Below, piece after piece: positions 9,923 to 22,200 of a stretch of 64,000 nucleotides of DNA. The stretch comes from Gammaproteobacteria bacterium. Lineage in GTDB: Bacteria; Pseudomonadota; Gammaproteobacteria; Pseudomonadales; Cellvibrionaceae. The notes under the pieces were generated by a model, which was not told the DNA's origin, made no database searches, and saw only the letters and a list, made by a program, of their open reading frames with translations. The stretch lies in the NCBI GenBank assembly GCA_004173475.1, contig SEBU01000001.1, positions 558,001-622,000 on the forward strand, in the 5' to 3' direction. A program made the position numbers and the translations under genes. Position 1 is the stretch's first letter; the number at the start of each line of letters is the position of its first letter.

Positions 9923-10110
9923 GTCTCCTTGTTCGAAATGCTTAGATTAGCGCATGGCTTCGAATTTATGTTTGCTCAGGTCAAATCGCTAGGGAATTTT
10001 ATTGTATATCGGTAGGTTACTCATCAAAAAAAGCTAAATTCCAATCTCGAAAATAACGTAGCAAGAACAAACTTTGGTGGAAAACTCATAAGTTAGGTAG
10101 GTGGGGAAGC

Positions 10111-10183
10111 GTCATCCTCGCATAGCGGGGATCCAGCTTTTAAATCAGGATCAACACTGGATCCCCGCTTTCGCGAGGATGAC
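10111..10183. repeat. REP-like intergenic palindromic element
   Basis: gtcatcctcgcatagcggggatccag ... ctggatccccgctttcgcgaggatgac, near-perfect inverted repeat of 26-27 nt arms. Confidence 0.8.
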
Positions 10184-10332
10184 GACTCCCTATTAATTTT
10201 ATATATAGTCCGTTAAGGCAAAGTAGTGACCTTGCGAACAGAGCAACCAATATTTTCTAGTCCGCATTTTGGGTACGCCAATTGAGGTTTACCGATGTGT
10301 GCATTGTAAAATGCCGGAGTCTGAACCAGAAA

Positions 10333-11106
10333 CTAGATCCTTTGATCATTATTAAAGAGAGCGTCTGCTGCTTTAAGTATATTTGCTGCAGTATTTAAAC
10401 TCTCATTGTCATCGAGTTTACCTTTTAAAATATTCTCAATTTCTGAAAGAATTTTTGTCTCTAACTCATCAAGAAAATAATGCACATTTTCGTTACCATA
10501 TTTCTCAATGTGTTGACCGTGATGAGGTAACGCGGCTTTTACTAAAGCAACCATTTCTTCACTCTTTGAAAAATCTTGTTCCCAGCCCGACTTCAAAGCT
10601 TCCAGACGAAGTATTGACTGAGAGATTATAGCTTTGTATGCACTGTAATATGCCCAAACAAGCTTTGACACAAAGGGCCTCGCCCTATAAGCAGACAATG
10701 CATCTATTTTTTCAGGGTCAAAGGATTTTCCCACAGCCTTGAAGATTTCACGCGCCTGCGGATTTTTCTCAGACTCCTTTGCGGCAGCCTCAAATTTAAT
10801 TTGTGACATGATTTCTGATATTTGCTTAGCTGCAGCCATTGATGAAACTGCTGCCCATATTTCTTCTGTTGCTTTAAGTTTCCTTTCATACAATATTGCT
10901 TGACGATGACTTACGCCATCAAGAACTCCAGATCGCAAAGCTTCAATCTGGCTTTCCTTTTCGCGAATTTTAGATCTAATATTTTCTAGCTTTTCATCAA
11001 ACTCATGCCGCACAGAGTTTTGCAATCTTTGTAAAAGGACATTTCTACAAAGCCACAGGGCAGCACCTAGTAGAGTTGTAGTTGTAATAGAAGGTAACCA
11101 ATCCAT
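10333..11106 (-). CDS. Hypothetical membrane-anchored coiled-coil protein
   Basis: 257-aa ORF; N-terminal hydrophobic helix followed by charged coiled-coil-like sequence (EFDEKLENIRSKIREKESQIEALRSG). Confidence 0.65.
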   Translation of the reverse strand: MDWLPSITTTTLLGAALWLCRNVLLQRLQNSVRHEFDEKLENIRSKIREKESQIEALRSGVLDGVSHRQAILYERKLKATEEIWAAVSSMAAAKQISEIMSQIKFEAAAKESEKNPQAREIFKAVGKSFDPEKIDALSAYRARPFVSKLVWAYYSAYKAIISQSILRLEALKSGWEQDFSKSEEMVALVKAALPHHGQHIEKYGNENVHYFLDELETKILSEIENILKGKLDDNESLNTAANILKAADALFNNDQRI

Positions 11107-11149
11107 AGAACGCTCTCAGGTATCTATTTTTTAAAAGTTTAATAAGATT

Positions 11150-12400
11150 TTACTGTAAAGCCCTGCCCACCTCTTCCGCAATAATTTTCGCTCCCGCTTC
11201 CACCACACTCGCATCCTGACAATAAGTCACCCTTATACACTCATGACTATGTTGCCACTCTTCCTCCAATCCCGGAAAAAAGTGATGGCCGGAGATAACC
11301 AAAACACCGCGTGCTTTTAGGCGTTGATAAAGTTCTTCGCTTGTAATGGGTAAATCTTTGAACCATAACCACAGAAAAATAGCGCCTTCGGGTTTGTGGA
11401 TGCGGTAAGGTAAATTTCCAAGATGGTGTTTGAATATACGAACCGCGTTTTCCATTTTTTCAGAATAGAAAGGAGCGACTATTTCTCGGCTCAGTTTTAG
11501 GATTTTCCCATCTTGTAATAAATTTTTTGCGAGTGCAGGACCAAAATTACCGCAGGCTAAATTTACGATGGTATTTGCTTTTGAAAACGCGTTGATCACT
11601 GTTGGGTTAGCAATCACGATTCCCGTGCGTGCGCCGGGTAGACCTAATTTTGAGAGGCTTAACACCAAAATTGTGTTTTCATTCCAGTGCGGTTTTATAT
11701 CGGCGAATAAAATATTAGGGAATGGCGTGCCGTAAGCGCCATCCACAATCAATGGCACATCATGTTCGCGCGCGAGCTGGTCCAGGTGATCCAGCTCTTC
11801 ATCACTTAAAACATTGCCAGTAGGATTCGTGGGGCGCGATACGCAAATAGCGCCAGTATTTTCGGTGATATGAAGCTTGGAAAAATCGACGTGATATTTA
11901 AAGAAGCCATCGTCTAATAATTCAATGCTGGGGCGTGTGGATGTAAAAAATCCCTCACCAATTCCCAAATCGCTATAACCTAAATATTCGGGAGCAAGCG
12001 GAAATTGAATCTGTTTTTTTACGCCGTTTTCGTAATCGCCCGCAAACATATTGAACAATACAAAAAATGCGGATTGGCTGCCATTACTGAGTGCAATATT
12101 TTCGCGTGTGAGTGGCCAGCCGTATTCATTACTAAGCATTTGTGCGAGCGCATCTAGAACGTCTACATCGCCCTGCGGTGGTTGATACACGCCTAATAAC
12201 TGATGTGCTTGTTGCGGGTCTTGCAGTGTTTGTTCGAGCGCCTCTGCGAAAGCTTCTTCCATTTCAGGAATTCGTGCGGGATTTCCGCCACCCATAAAAA
12301 TCATATTGGGATTGGTGCGTAGCGCATCACCCAAGTCATCCATCAATTGAACTATGCCTGCGTTACCACTGAGCTTGTTACCGAACCGAGAAAATTGCAT
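11150..12400 (-). CDS. avtA: Valine--pyruvate aminotransferase
   Basis: MQFSRFGNKLSGNAGIVQLMDDLGDAL...MGGGNPARIPEMEE; PLP-type SLSKLGLPGARTGIV. Confidence 0.92.
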   Translation of the reverse strand: MQFSRFGNKLSGNAGIVQLMDDLGDALRTNPNMIFMGGGNPARIPEMEEAFAEALEQTLQDPQQAHQLLGVYQPPQGDVDVLDALAQMLSNEYGWPLTRENIALSNGSQSAFFVLFNMFAGDYENGVKKQIQFPLAPEYLGYSDLGIGEGFFTSTRPSIELLDDGFFKYHVDFSKLHITENTGAICVSRPTNPTGNVLSDEELDHLDQLAREHDVPLIVDGAYGTPFPNILFADIKPHWNENTILVLSLSKLGLPGARTGIVIANPTVINAFSKANTIVNLACGNFGPALAKNLLQDGKILKLSREIVAPFYSEKMENAVRIFKHHLGNLPYRIHKPEGAIFLWLWFKDLPITSEELYQRLKARGVLVISGHHFFPGLEEEWQHSHECIRVTYCQDASVVEAGAKIIAEEVGRALQ

Positions 12401-12505
12401 CTGGATTTCCTAATAAAAACCTAGCGCGCAATCTAACGTGGATTAGAGGAAATGGGAACGAGGGAGCAATTAGGAGATGGAGCTGAAAGGTGCAACTATA
12501 ACGAC

Positions 12506-12871
12506 TTAAATCAAGCCAAACTTACGCAAAACTTCTTGCAGCTTTTCTGGGCTGACAGGCTTTTGGATGAATTCCATTGCGCCCATTTTGGTGACGCGTT
12601 TATAAGCGTCGGGTTGGATGTCGCCTGAAATTACGATAATCATAGAGTCCAAGCCTTCGGCTTTAACTGCTTCTAGTACTTGATAACCGTCCATTTCAGG
12701 CATAGTCAAATCGAGAAAAACCATTTCGCCCTTGCCAGCACGGATTGCCTGAATTCCTTCCACACCATTGGTTGCGAAGGTAATGTCCACATCCCAACCA
12801 GCCGGTAATGCCTTGGCAACCTGCTTGCGGGCCATGTTGGAATCATCACAAATGAGAAGAGGTATGGTCAT
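12506..12871 (-). CDS. Single-domain CheY-like response regulator
   Basis: LLICDDSNMARKQVAKAL...MVFLDLTMPEMDGYQVLEAV...VISGD...FIQKPVSPEKL. Confidence 0.92.
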   Translation of the reverse strand: MTIPLLICDDSNMARKQVAKALPAGWDVDITFATNGVEGIQAIRAGKGEMVFLDLTMPEMDGYQVLEAVKAEGLDSMIIVISGDIQPDAYKRVTKMGAMEFIQKPVSPEKLQEVLRKFGLI

Positions 12872-12986
12872 AAATAGTATTTTGACAGCAACTATTATTG
12901 GATACCCTGAGTATAGACAGCGATTCCCGGTTCGCTGATTTTTTTTGATAAGCCATAAGTAGCAGTTACTAACAGATCAAAATACT

Positions 12987-14231
12987 CTAACGCCCGTCGA
13001 AAAACGCTTCCACTGATAGATTAAAACGTTCGTTTTCCAAATTATCGACGTAACCAAGATGTAATTGTGCGTTAGGGTACCAAGGCAAATTTTCCACTTG
13101 GCCGACATTTGTGGGGAGCAGATCTTTCTCGCCTAGCATATTGCGCAAATCGTTAAGGCTCAGGCGAGCCAAATCACGACTTAAGACAAATTCATTCTGT
13201 TGGGTTGTAGCTATCACAGTGTTGGACAGAAGAACTTCTCGAATGCGCTGCCATTGATCGACAGAAAGTCCCAAATGCAATAGATCGTAATTAGCAACGC
13301 TATTACCTTTATCGGATGCTTGGTGGAATTGCCAAAGAACTAACAGGCAGCCAAAAAAATCAGGGTAGCCACGATCCTTCAGGTCAACCTGGTACAACTC
13401 TATACTTCGGACTAAAACGGCGCCGCCCAGAATTACCATCCAACTAATATTTACCCAGAGCAAAAACAGCGGCACCACCGCAAAAGCACCGTAAATCAGC
13501 TTAAAGCTGGAGTGCGACACCATAAATGCGAAACCAAACTTGATGGATTCAAACACCAGAAGCGTAGCAGCGCCGCCAATAGCGGCATGTTTAAACCGCA
13601 CTTTACAATTAGGCACTGCCACAAATAAAAGTGTGAAAGCGGACGCGGTTAAAAGCCAGGGTACCCATTCGAAGGCAACATCCAAAAGGCTCAGACTTTC
13701 GTAATGACCTACAAATTTACGCAAGGCGATCAAGTAAGTTTTCATAAACACAGCGAGGCCGAGCAATAAAGGGCCGAGGCTTAATACGGCCCAATAAAGT
13801 AAAAAGTTGGAAACACCACGGCGCTCGCGCTGAACATTCCAAATGCCGTTAAAATTTTGCTCAATGTTCTTGAGCATAAAATAGGCAGATAGCATTAAAA
13901 ATATCACGCCTACCGCGGTGAGCTTCCGCGCCTGTGCAGAGAAATCACTAAGATACTTACTAATAACCTGCTCATTGCCAGGTAGGAGTTGGGAATAAAT
14001 CAGCGATTGAAATTGATCACCCACCGTAGAAAACGCTGGGATAATGGAAAACATGGAATAGCTGACGGTAAGCAACGGCACTATGGCGAACAACGTCATA
14101 TAGGTGAGTGACGCCGCGCTTTTTTGACAATCTTTTTCCCTGTACAGCTTAAAGGCCAGAACAAGGCAGCGTCGCGCCACTCGATAATAATGATTAATTT
14201 CAGCCAGCAAAGACCTGCCCTCTTTTAACAC
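12987..14231 (-). CDS. YihY/BrkB family inner membrane protein
   Basis: KSAASLTYMTLFAIVPLLTVSYSMFS; multi-TM; YGAFAVVPLFLLWVNISWMVILGGAVLV. Confidence 0.9.
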   Translation of the reverse strand: MLKEGRSLLAEINHYYRVARRCLVLAFKLYREKDCQKSAASLTYMTLFAIVPLLTVSYSMFSIIPAFSTVGDQFQSLIYSQLLPGNEQVISKYLSDFSAQARKLTAVGVIFLMLSAYFMLKNIEQNFNGIWNVQRERRGVSNFLLYWAVLSLGPLLLGLAVFMKTYLIALRKFVGHYESLSLLDVAFEWVPWLLTASAFTLLFVAVPNCKVRFKHAAIGGAATLLVFESIKFGFAFMVSHSSFKLIYGAFAVVPLFLLWVNISWMVILGGAVLVRSIELYQVDLKDRGYPDFFGCLLVLWQFHQASDKGNSVANYDLLHLGLSVDQWQRIREVLLSNTVIATTQQNEFVLSRDLARLSLNDLRNMLGEKDLLPTNVGQVENLPWYPNAQLHLGYVDNLENERFNLSVEAFFDGR

Positions 14232-14275
14232 GCCCGGAGTATATTACGGGCTATAATGCGATTTTTTTAAGATTA

Positions 14276-14626
14276 GTGATTATGCCGACACTTTACCATA
14301 ACCCGCGCTGCTCTAAATCACGTGACGCCCTGGCACTCCTACACGCCAAGGGCTGTGAGCCCGACATAGTTTTATACCTGGACAATCCACCCACAGCAAA
14401 AAAACTTAAAGAGTTGCTCGCAACGCTGGGCATCAATGCACGCCAATTACTGCGCAAAACAGAAGATGCTTATAAAGAATTAAATCTTGCTGATGAGAAA
14501 CTTAGTGAAACCGCGCTCATCAAAGCCATGGTAACTAATCCCAAGCTAATCGAACGACCCATTTTTATTAATAATGGAAAAGCAACTGTTGGCAGACCAC
14601 CAGAAAATGTTCTGACGATTTTATAA
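14276..14626 (+). CDS. arsC: Arsenate reductase (glutaredoxin-dependent, ArsC/YfgD type)
   Basis: LYHNPRCSKSRDALALLHAKG; LLRKTEDAYKELNL; RPIFINNGKATVGRPPENVL. Confidence 0.92.
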   Translation: MIMPTLYHNPRCSKSRDALALLHAKGCEPDIVLYLDNPPTAKKLKELLATLGINARQLLRKTEDAYKELNLADEKLSETALIKAMVTNPKLIERPIFINNGKATVGRPPENVLTIL

Positions 14627-14681
14627 GTTTTATTACTTATCGAATCCAAAAATTTGTATGGCTGCTGGCTGCACCTTGTAG

Positions 14682-15732
<1,051 letters not shown>

Positions 15733-15751
15733 TTTTTTATAGGACAACATT

Positions 15752-17614
15752 GTGAATTATCCACAACACAAACCGCGCGGATCAGTGCGCCGCTTTTTCG
15801 GTGGCTTGGGCTCGGTGATTACCTTTCTGCGCAACCTGATAATGAATACGTTTTTCATTATATTTTTACTAATTATTTTTTTCGCGTTTGAAGGCGCCTC
15901 AAAGCCTCTACCAGCATCGTTCGCACTACGCGTCGCACCAAGTGGCGTATTGGTAGATCAACGCAACTACCTGGACACCGCAAGCCTCTTAATGAAAGAT
16001 GATAACGAAGAAGCGGAAACTGTAGTTCGCGATCTAGTGGATGCTATTAATGCGGCAGCGGATGATAAGCGAATCGACACGATCGTTTTAGAGCTTAATG
16101 GGTTACGCGGCGGCGGCATTACTAAGATGACGGAAATTGGCCAGGCCCTGCTTGCTTTCAAAGCAAAAAATAAACACATCCTCGCGATGAGCGACAATTA
16201 CAGTCAGGATCAATATTTCCTCGCCACTTACGCCGACGAAATTTATTTACACAACATGGGCGAAGTCGAACTCACCGGATACGGTCGTTACATTACTTAT
16301 TACAAAACAGCGCTGGAAAAGCTTGGCGTTAACGTGCACGTTTTCCGCTCTGGTAAGTATAAAGATTTCGTGGAGCCCTACTTGCGCGATAATATGTCCG
16401 ACGAATCGCGTGAACACAATGCTCAATGGTTAAACGCGCTTTGGGCGCAATACACGTCTACGGTAGAAGCACAACGTAAATTATCCGAAGGAAGTTTGAA
16501 TAAATTAATTAATAATCTGGACAGCAGACTTTTAGAGGTGAAAGGCAACAGCGCACAATTGGCACTCGACGAAAAACTCGTGGATAAGCTAGTCTCTAGA
16601 AATGAAATAGATAATATCCTTATCGAAAAATTTGGAAAAAGTGAGGAAGGAAATTTTTACCAAGCTGTTAACGTGCGCTCCTACCTCGCAGACGTCCATA
16701 AAAATCAGACTTCGAAGGCAGATCAGGTTGGCTTAATAGTAGCCTCGGGCACCATTCTAGATGGCTACCAGCAAGAGGGTTCAATAGGCAGCGAAAATTT
16801 TGTTGAGTTACTGCGTAGTGTCGCCGACGATACGTCTATTAAATCATTAGTAATCCGCATCGATAGTGGTGGCGGAAGTGCATTTGCTTCAGAAATTATT
16901 CGAGAAGAAATTGCAGCCATACGTGCGAAAAAAATTCCCGTCTTAATTTCCATGGGAAGCGTTGCTGCTTCAGGTGGCTATTGGATGGCAACCGCGGGCG
17001 ATGAAATTTGGGCAACACCGACCACAATCACTGGTTCGATTGGTGTGTTCGGCGCATTTCCTACACTGGAAAATAGTTTAGGAAAAATTGGATTAAATAC
17101 TGATGGCATCAGCACTACGGAATTAGGTGGTGGGGCCAGTATTGAGCGAGCGCTCGCACCGAAAATGCATTCAGTTATCCAATCCGGTGTTGATCATATC
17201 TATCAAAATTTCTTGAAATTAGTAGCGCAAGCGCGCAAGAAAGAAATAGCCGATGTACATGAAATCGCGCAAGGCCATGTATGGACAGGTGCTAAAGCAC
17301 AGGAAATTGGCTTAGTTGATAAGCTCGGAACTTTAAATGACGCCATTGCGGCCGCCGCTCAGCGCGCCGACTTGAAAGATTACAGCGTTAAACTTATTAC
17401 TCAAAAACTTTCAACAAAAGAAGAATTTATTCGCAAACTTGTAGGCGAAGAAGATGCAAAAGGGTTTATTCCTAAAGCACTTCTTAAACCTTTGACAGAT
17501 ATACAACAGGTACAGCGCGAATTATCTCCACTGCTGAAACCGCTACTGGCCTTGCAACACATGACTGACCCACAAGGTGTATACGCAACCTGCCTTGAAT
17601 GCGTTAGTCCATAA
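15752..17614 (+). CDS. sppA: Signal peptide peptidase SppA, 67K type (GTG start)
   Basis: N-terminal TM; SLVIRIDSGGGSAFASEIIREEI; PVLISMGSVAASGGYWMATAGDEIWATPTTITGSIGVFG. Confidence 0.94.
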   Translation: MNYPQHKPRGSVRRFFGGLGSVITFLRNLIMNTFFIIFLLIIFFAFEGASKPLPASFALRVAPSGVLVDQRNYLDTASLLMKDDNEEAETVVRDLVDAINAAADDKRIDTIVLELNGLRGGGITKMTEIGQALLAFKAKNKHILAMSDNYSQDQYFLATYADEIYLHNMGEVELTGYGRYITYYKTALEKLGVNVHVFRSGKYKDFVEPYLRDNMSDESREHNAQWLNALWAQYTSTVEAQRKLSEGSLNKLINNLDSRLLEVKGNSAQLALDEKLVDKLVSRNEIDNILIEKFGKSEEGNFYQAVNVRSYLADVHKNQTSKADQVGLIVASGTILDGYQQEGSIGSENFVELLRSVADDTSIKSLVIRIDSGGGSAFASEIIREEIAAIRAKKIPVLISMGSVAASGGYWMATAGDEIWATPTTITGSIGVFGAFPTLENSLGKIGLNTDGISTTELGGGASIERALAPKMHSVIQSGVDHIYQNFLKLVAQARKKEIADVHEIAQGHVWTGAKAQEIGLVDKLGTLNDAIAAAAQRADLKDYSVKLITQKLSTKEEFIRKLVGEEDAKGFIPKALLKPLTDIQQVQRELSPLLKPLLALQHMTDPQGVYATCLECVSP

Positions 17615-17624
17615 AATCAATTAC

Positions 17625-17658
17625 AAAAAAACGCGCTTGTATGAGCGCGTTTTTTTTG
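17625..17658 (+). terminator. Rho-independent terminator after sppA (likely bidirectional)
   Basis: aaaaaaacgcgcttgtatgagcgcgtttttttt. Confidence 0.85.
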
Positions 17659-17683
17659 CCTTGCATGCGTGCGAATCAAGTTT

Positions 17684-18112
17684 CTACATATTATCTTCTG
17701 CCACGCTGACCATCCAGCTAACGCCAAAACGATCCGTAAGCATACCGTAGAGCGGTGACCAAAAAGTTTTGCCCAATTCCATTTGCACACTCCCACCTTT
17801 TGTAAGCGCATTAAATGCGTTTTCAACTTCGGCGGTGGTTGGCAAGGCGATGGAGAGACTAAAACCTTTAAAACCAGCGTCATCGTTAACACCGTCTGAC
17901 AACATGATCCTGTTACCTGCGACTCGTATAGATGCATGCATTACTTTCTTTTCAAAACCTGGCTGCAATACACCTTGCGGTAATGGCTCTGGGCTATCGC
18001 TGAATAACATTACCATTTCTACCTCTGCGCCCAAGCCTTCCTTGTAAAACTCTATCGCCTCCTCACAGCGCCCACCAAAAAATAACTAGGGTTCGATAAT
18101 TGCCTTTGCCAT
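17684..18112 (-). pseudogene. VOC/PhnB-like (3-demethylubiquinone methyltransferase-like) protein with in-frame TAG at codon 9
   Basis: ORF track starts at 18034, but the same frame extends upstream to ATG at 18112-18110 preceded by GGAGG; reads MAKAIIEP*LFFGGRCEEAIEFYKEGLGAEVEMVM; amber codon at 18088-18086. Confidence 0.8.
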
Positions 18113-18441
18113 ATAGCCTCCCGGACTCGTGTGTTAATTAGTAACGTGACTTCAAAGAAAAAGATTTGTTTTGGTGAAGTTTTACAGAAAGTCTCAATTC
18201 ACCTCCGCAATTATTCGGTTAATAGTCGCGGCATATCGCATCATAGAATAAACGACTATATACTCAAAAATTGTCAGGAGAACTATTAAACTCTAAAACT
18301 AAATACAATTTAATGCGCCACCTAAACAAGTGTCGTTCTCCGGATTTTCATGAGTATGACGGCTTTAAGCAACGATTAATGAAGAGCCGTCACTTCAATT
18401 CTTTATAAATTAATTAACTCAAATAAAGCATGGAGTGGTAG

Positions 18442-19212
18442 ATGAAAACATTAACTCTTATAGGGCGATCTTTTATCGCCATCGCCTTGATCGTATTTGG
18501 CATCCAACATTTTATTTACCTCGAGTTTGTAACCCGTGCTTTTCCGGTAATACCTTTGTGGATTCCCGGTCACAGCTTGTTGGCGTGTATATTCGGTGCA
18601 TTTTTATTGATAACCGGTATTTGCATTTTTTTCCAGATTAAAGCGCGTTTGGCGTGCATATTACTTGGCAGCCTTATTTTATTAATGTTCATGCTCTTAC
18701 TATTACCCTCATTACTCACTAATTTAAATAATGGTGTAGTTTGGACAAACGCAGGTAAAGCGTTGGTAATCGCTGGTGCTAACTTTTTAGTGGCCGCAAG
18801 CTTTCCAAAAGAGCCGCACGGAAAGTTTATTTCTTTTTTGGAAAGCTTGATTCCCTTGGGAAAATATTTTTTATGCGGATTTTTTATTTTGGCAGCCATT
18901 TTACATTTTGTTTACGCACCATTTGTAGCTATGTTAATTCCAAAATGGATTCCGGCTCCTGTATTTTGGACTTATTTTGCGGCCGTGGCATTGATCGCCG
19001 GTGCGATTGGAATGCTAATACCGCGAACTGCGCAATTAGCCGCAACCCTATCGGCCATCATGGTTTTTATTTGGGTAATAATTCTTCACATACCCAGAGC
19101 ACTCGCGGATCTTCATGCCCCCAATGAAACCACGGCGACTTTTGAAGCTTTAACTATGTGTGGTATGGCTATTTTAATTGCGGTGTTTGCTGCACAGAAA
19201 AAACGTGTGTAA
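18442..19212 (+). CDS. DoxX-like multi-TM membrane protein
   Basis: 256 aa; two similar halves (GRSFIAIALIVFGIQHFIYLEFVTRAFPVIPLWIP / GKYFLCGFFILAAILHFVYAPFVAMLIPKWIP). Confidence 0.75.
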   Translation: MKTLTLIGRSFIAIALIVFGIQHFIYLEFVTRAFPVIPLWIPGHSLLACIFGAFLLITGICIFFQIKARLACILLGSLILLMFMLLLLPSLLTNLNNGVVWTNAGKALVIAGANFLVAASFPKEPHGKFISFLESLIPLGKYFLCGFFILAAILHFVYAPFVAMLIPKWIPAPVFWTYFAAVALIAGAIGMLIPRTAQLAATLSAIMVFIWVIILHIPRALADLHAPNETTATFEALTMCGMAILIAVFAAQKKRV

Positions 19213-19257
19213 GTACTTCGTGTCTATTCATTGCCAAATGTAATGCGATAATCTCGG

Positions 19258-22200
19258 TTAACGCGACGCTAACCACACCCGTGCGGCAGCAATAGTTGCC
19301 GCTATTTCTTCCTTAACTGTTAGATGAAGACTGTCAATCATATCGACATTATGATTTCTGATAGCCAATTCCAGTTCGCGTGACGCTTCCACAAAACGTT
19401 TTGCACCTAATACCCCAATTGACCCGCGCATTGTGTGTAACAAGTGCGCTGCTTCTTCGTACTGTTTTTTATCAAATGCCAAGTTGACCTTTTCCATAGA
19501 TGCTGCACTCGAATCAATCAGGTTACGAATAAGTTGCGTCGTTTTTTGCTTCTGCTCATTATTACCCGCAACCATGGCAAATAATTTATCGACGTTAAAG
19601 ACGTCTGGCAGGCTCGAGGAATTTTGCTGCGACTCTTCTCCTTGAAGATGTAAGTTTTGTGTGGAGTTCGTTAATGAATTAGATGTAACTGCAGCAGGTG
19701 ACAAATATTTATTGATAATCGATAACATCTGCTCAACTTCAATAGGTTTGGCAATTAAATCGTTCATGCCAGAAGTGATACATTTTTCCCGCTCGAATTC
19801 AGTGACGCCTGCCGTCATAGCCAACACCGGCAAGGTTAATTTTAATTCGTTGCGAATTAAATCGGTGGCTGTAAAACCGTCCATAACCGGCATTTGCACA
19901 TCCATTAAAATCAAATCAAATGCATCAGGTTTATTACGCAAGAGTTCAACCGCCTTTTTGCCATCATCTACTATGTCAATCGTTGCGCCGGCTTGTTCCA
20001 GAATGCCTTTTGCAACAATCTGATTAAATGTATTGTCCTCGACTAATAATAAATGCCCCTTTAGCTGCAAATAAGTTGTTTCATTTTCCTCGGTTTTAAC
20101 AGCCAACTTACTGCCATGCCGCGCCAGGGTTTCATGTAAGGTATCAAATAAACTTGATGATGTTATAGGCTTGAATAAATAAGCATCTGGCGATTGTTTA
20201 ACATTATTTTTGGTTAATTTGCCTCGCCCAAAACCGTTAACCATAACAATGATGGGCGTGGAAGTATTGTCTTTAATTGCTTGAAATATACTTAATCCAT
20301 CTACATCCGGTATCTGCCAATCAACAAGAATGGCATCGTAAAATTTTTCTTTAGCCTGTTGATTATTAATTGCCGCAATGGCTTCTGCTCCAGAAATAAC
20401 GGCAGTAACGTCCCAATGCCAGGCTTGAATCGTTTTAGTAAGATAGATCCGATTGGTTTCATTATCATCAATAACGAGTAAACGTAATGGGCCCAACAAT
20501 TTTTGTGGTCGCACTGTTTCTTCATTATTGCTAACCACTACAAATGGCAAGCTCACTGAAAATTCGCTACCGCGCCCAGGTTCACTTTGCATGGTGATAG
20601 TGCCGCCCATAAGTTCAGCGAGGCGGCGCGATATTGTTAACCCCAAACCTGTTCCGCCAAATTTCCGGGTCATTGACGAATCAGCCTGGGTGAAAGGTGA
20701 AAATAAGCGATCCTGCTGCACTTGGGTCATGCCGATGCCGGTGTCACGCACGCAAAAAAGTAGATTTACACTTTCTGCCGACTGAGCAATAGATTTCACA
20801 AAAATGGATACTTCGCCGTGCTCCGTAAATTTAATGGCATTACTAACCAAATTAACCAGTATTTGCTGCAAACGCTGACCATCGCCGATAAACACTTTGG
20901 GAACATCCAGCTCAACGCCAATTGTCAATTCCAAATCCTTTTCACCGGCATTAATACTCATGATGCTTGCCAGCGAATGCATAACGTCACTCAACCTAAA
21001 TTCAGTAGGGGATAATTCCATTCGCCCTGCTTCAATTTTTGAAAAATCGAGTACGTCATTTAAAATTCCGAGCAGGGATTTTCCTGAGGACGTTATCATT
21101 TCCAGATATTTTTTTTGCTCGTTTGATAATTGTGTGCGAGTTAATAGTTCCGCCATGCCTAGCACAGCATTTAATGGAGTGCGAATTTCGTGACTCATAT
21201 TGGCCACAAATTCACTCTTGGCCTGATTGGCTAATTCAGCGCGTTCCATGGCTGCTCGCAATTCATTTTCTGAACGTTTGCGCTCGGTAATATCGCGAAC
21301 AATTCCAACAAACAAATGCTTGCCTTCAATTTCAATGGCGTTAATGGCGAGTTCCAAATAAAAAATATTGCCATTTTTGTGAAGCCCGGGTAACTCAACA
21401 TTTCGTTTGCCCACGACTGTGGGTTCACCGCCAGACAAATAACGTTTCATACCGGCGTCATGTGCGGATTGCATTTCAGTGGGCATTAGAATTTTAATAT
21501 TTTTGCCCACAATCTCTTCATTGTGATACCCAAAAATAATTGAGGCCGCGTGATTAAAGGATTCAATTATCCCTTTTTCATCCAAGGTTATAATACCTTC
21601 GCCAACATTATCCATAATTGTGCGAATACGCAGCTCTTTATCTCTTGCTTCACGCTCCGAGCGCAGCAGCTTGGATGCAAGCGGAATAATCTGGGCACGC
21701 AATAAAAGCGCACCGACGACCGCTAAAAAAAATAATAACGGAATACTCCACCTGAATTGTTCACGAATGGGTGCGAATAATTCCTCCGTATCTTTTTTTA
21801 TCACTAAACCCAATCCCGTATCTGTAAGCGGCCCATAAGCCGCTACAACATTTACGTCGCGATAATCCAAACCTTTAAATATGCCGGACTTACCATTTAC
21901 GGCGAAACTCATCGCCGTGGCATTACCGCTAGTGCTAAACAATTCAGTTTCATAGACATGCGGATGGTTCAAACCGGGGAAGCACAATAATTTTTGCACG
22001 TGCAGTACACACATACGTACTTCGCTGGTGTCACCTGACACGAGAGTTGGTTTTATATGATCGAGCGGTTCCTCGATCATGAGCGATCCAACAACTTCGT
22101 TCTTATCCCATATAGGAATACCGCTTCTTAAATAAAATCCATTCGACCACAACAACGTGGCCGAAGCATCTGAATCCAGTTTGACCTCAAGATCTGCCTG

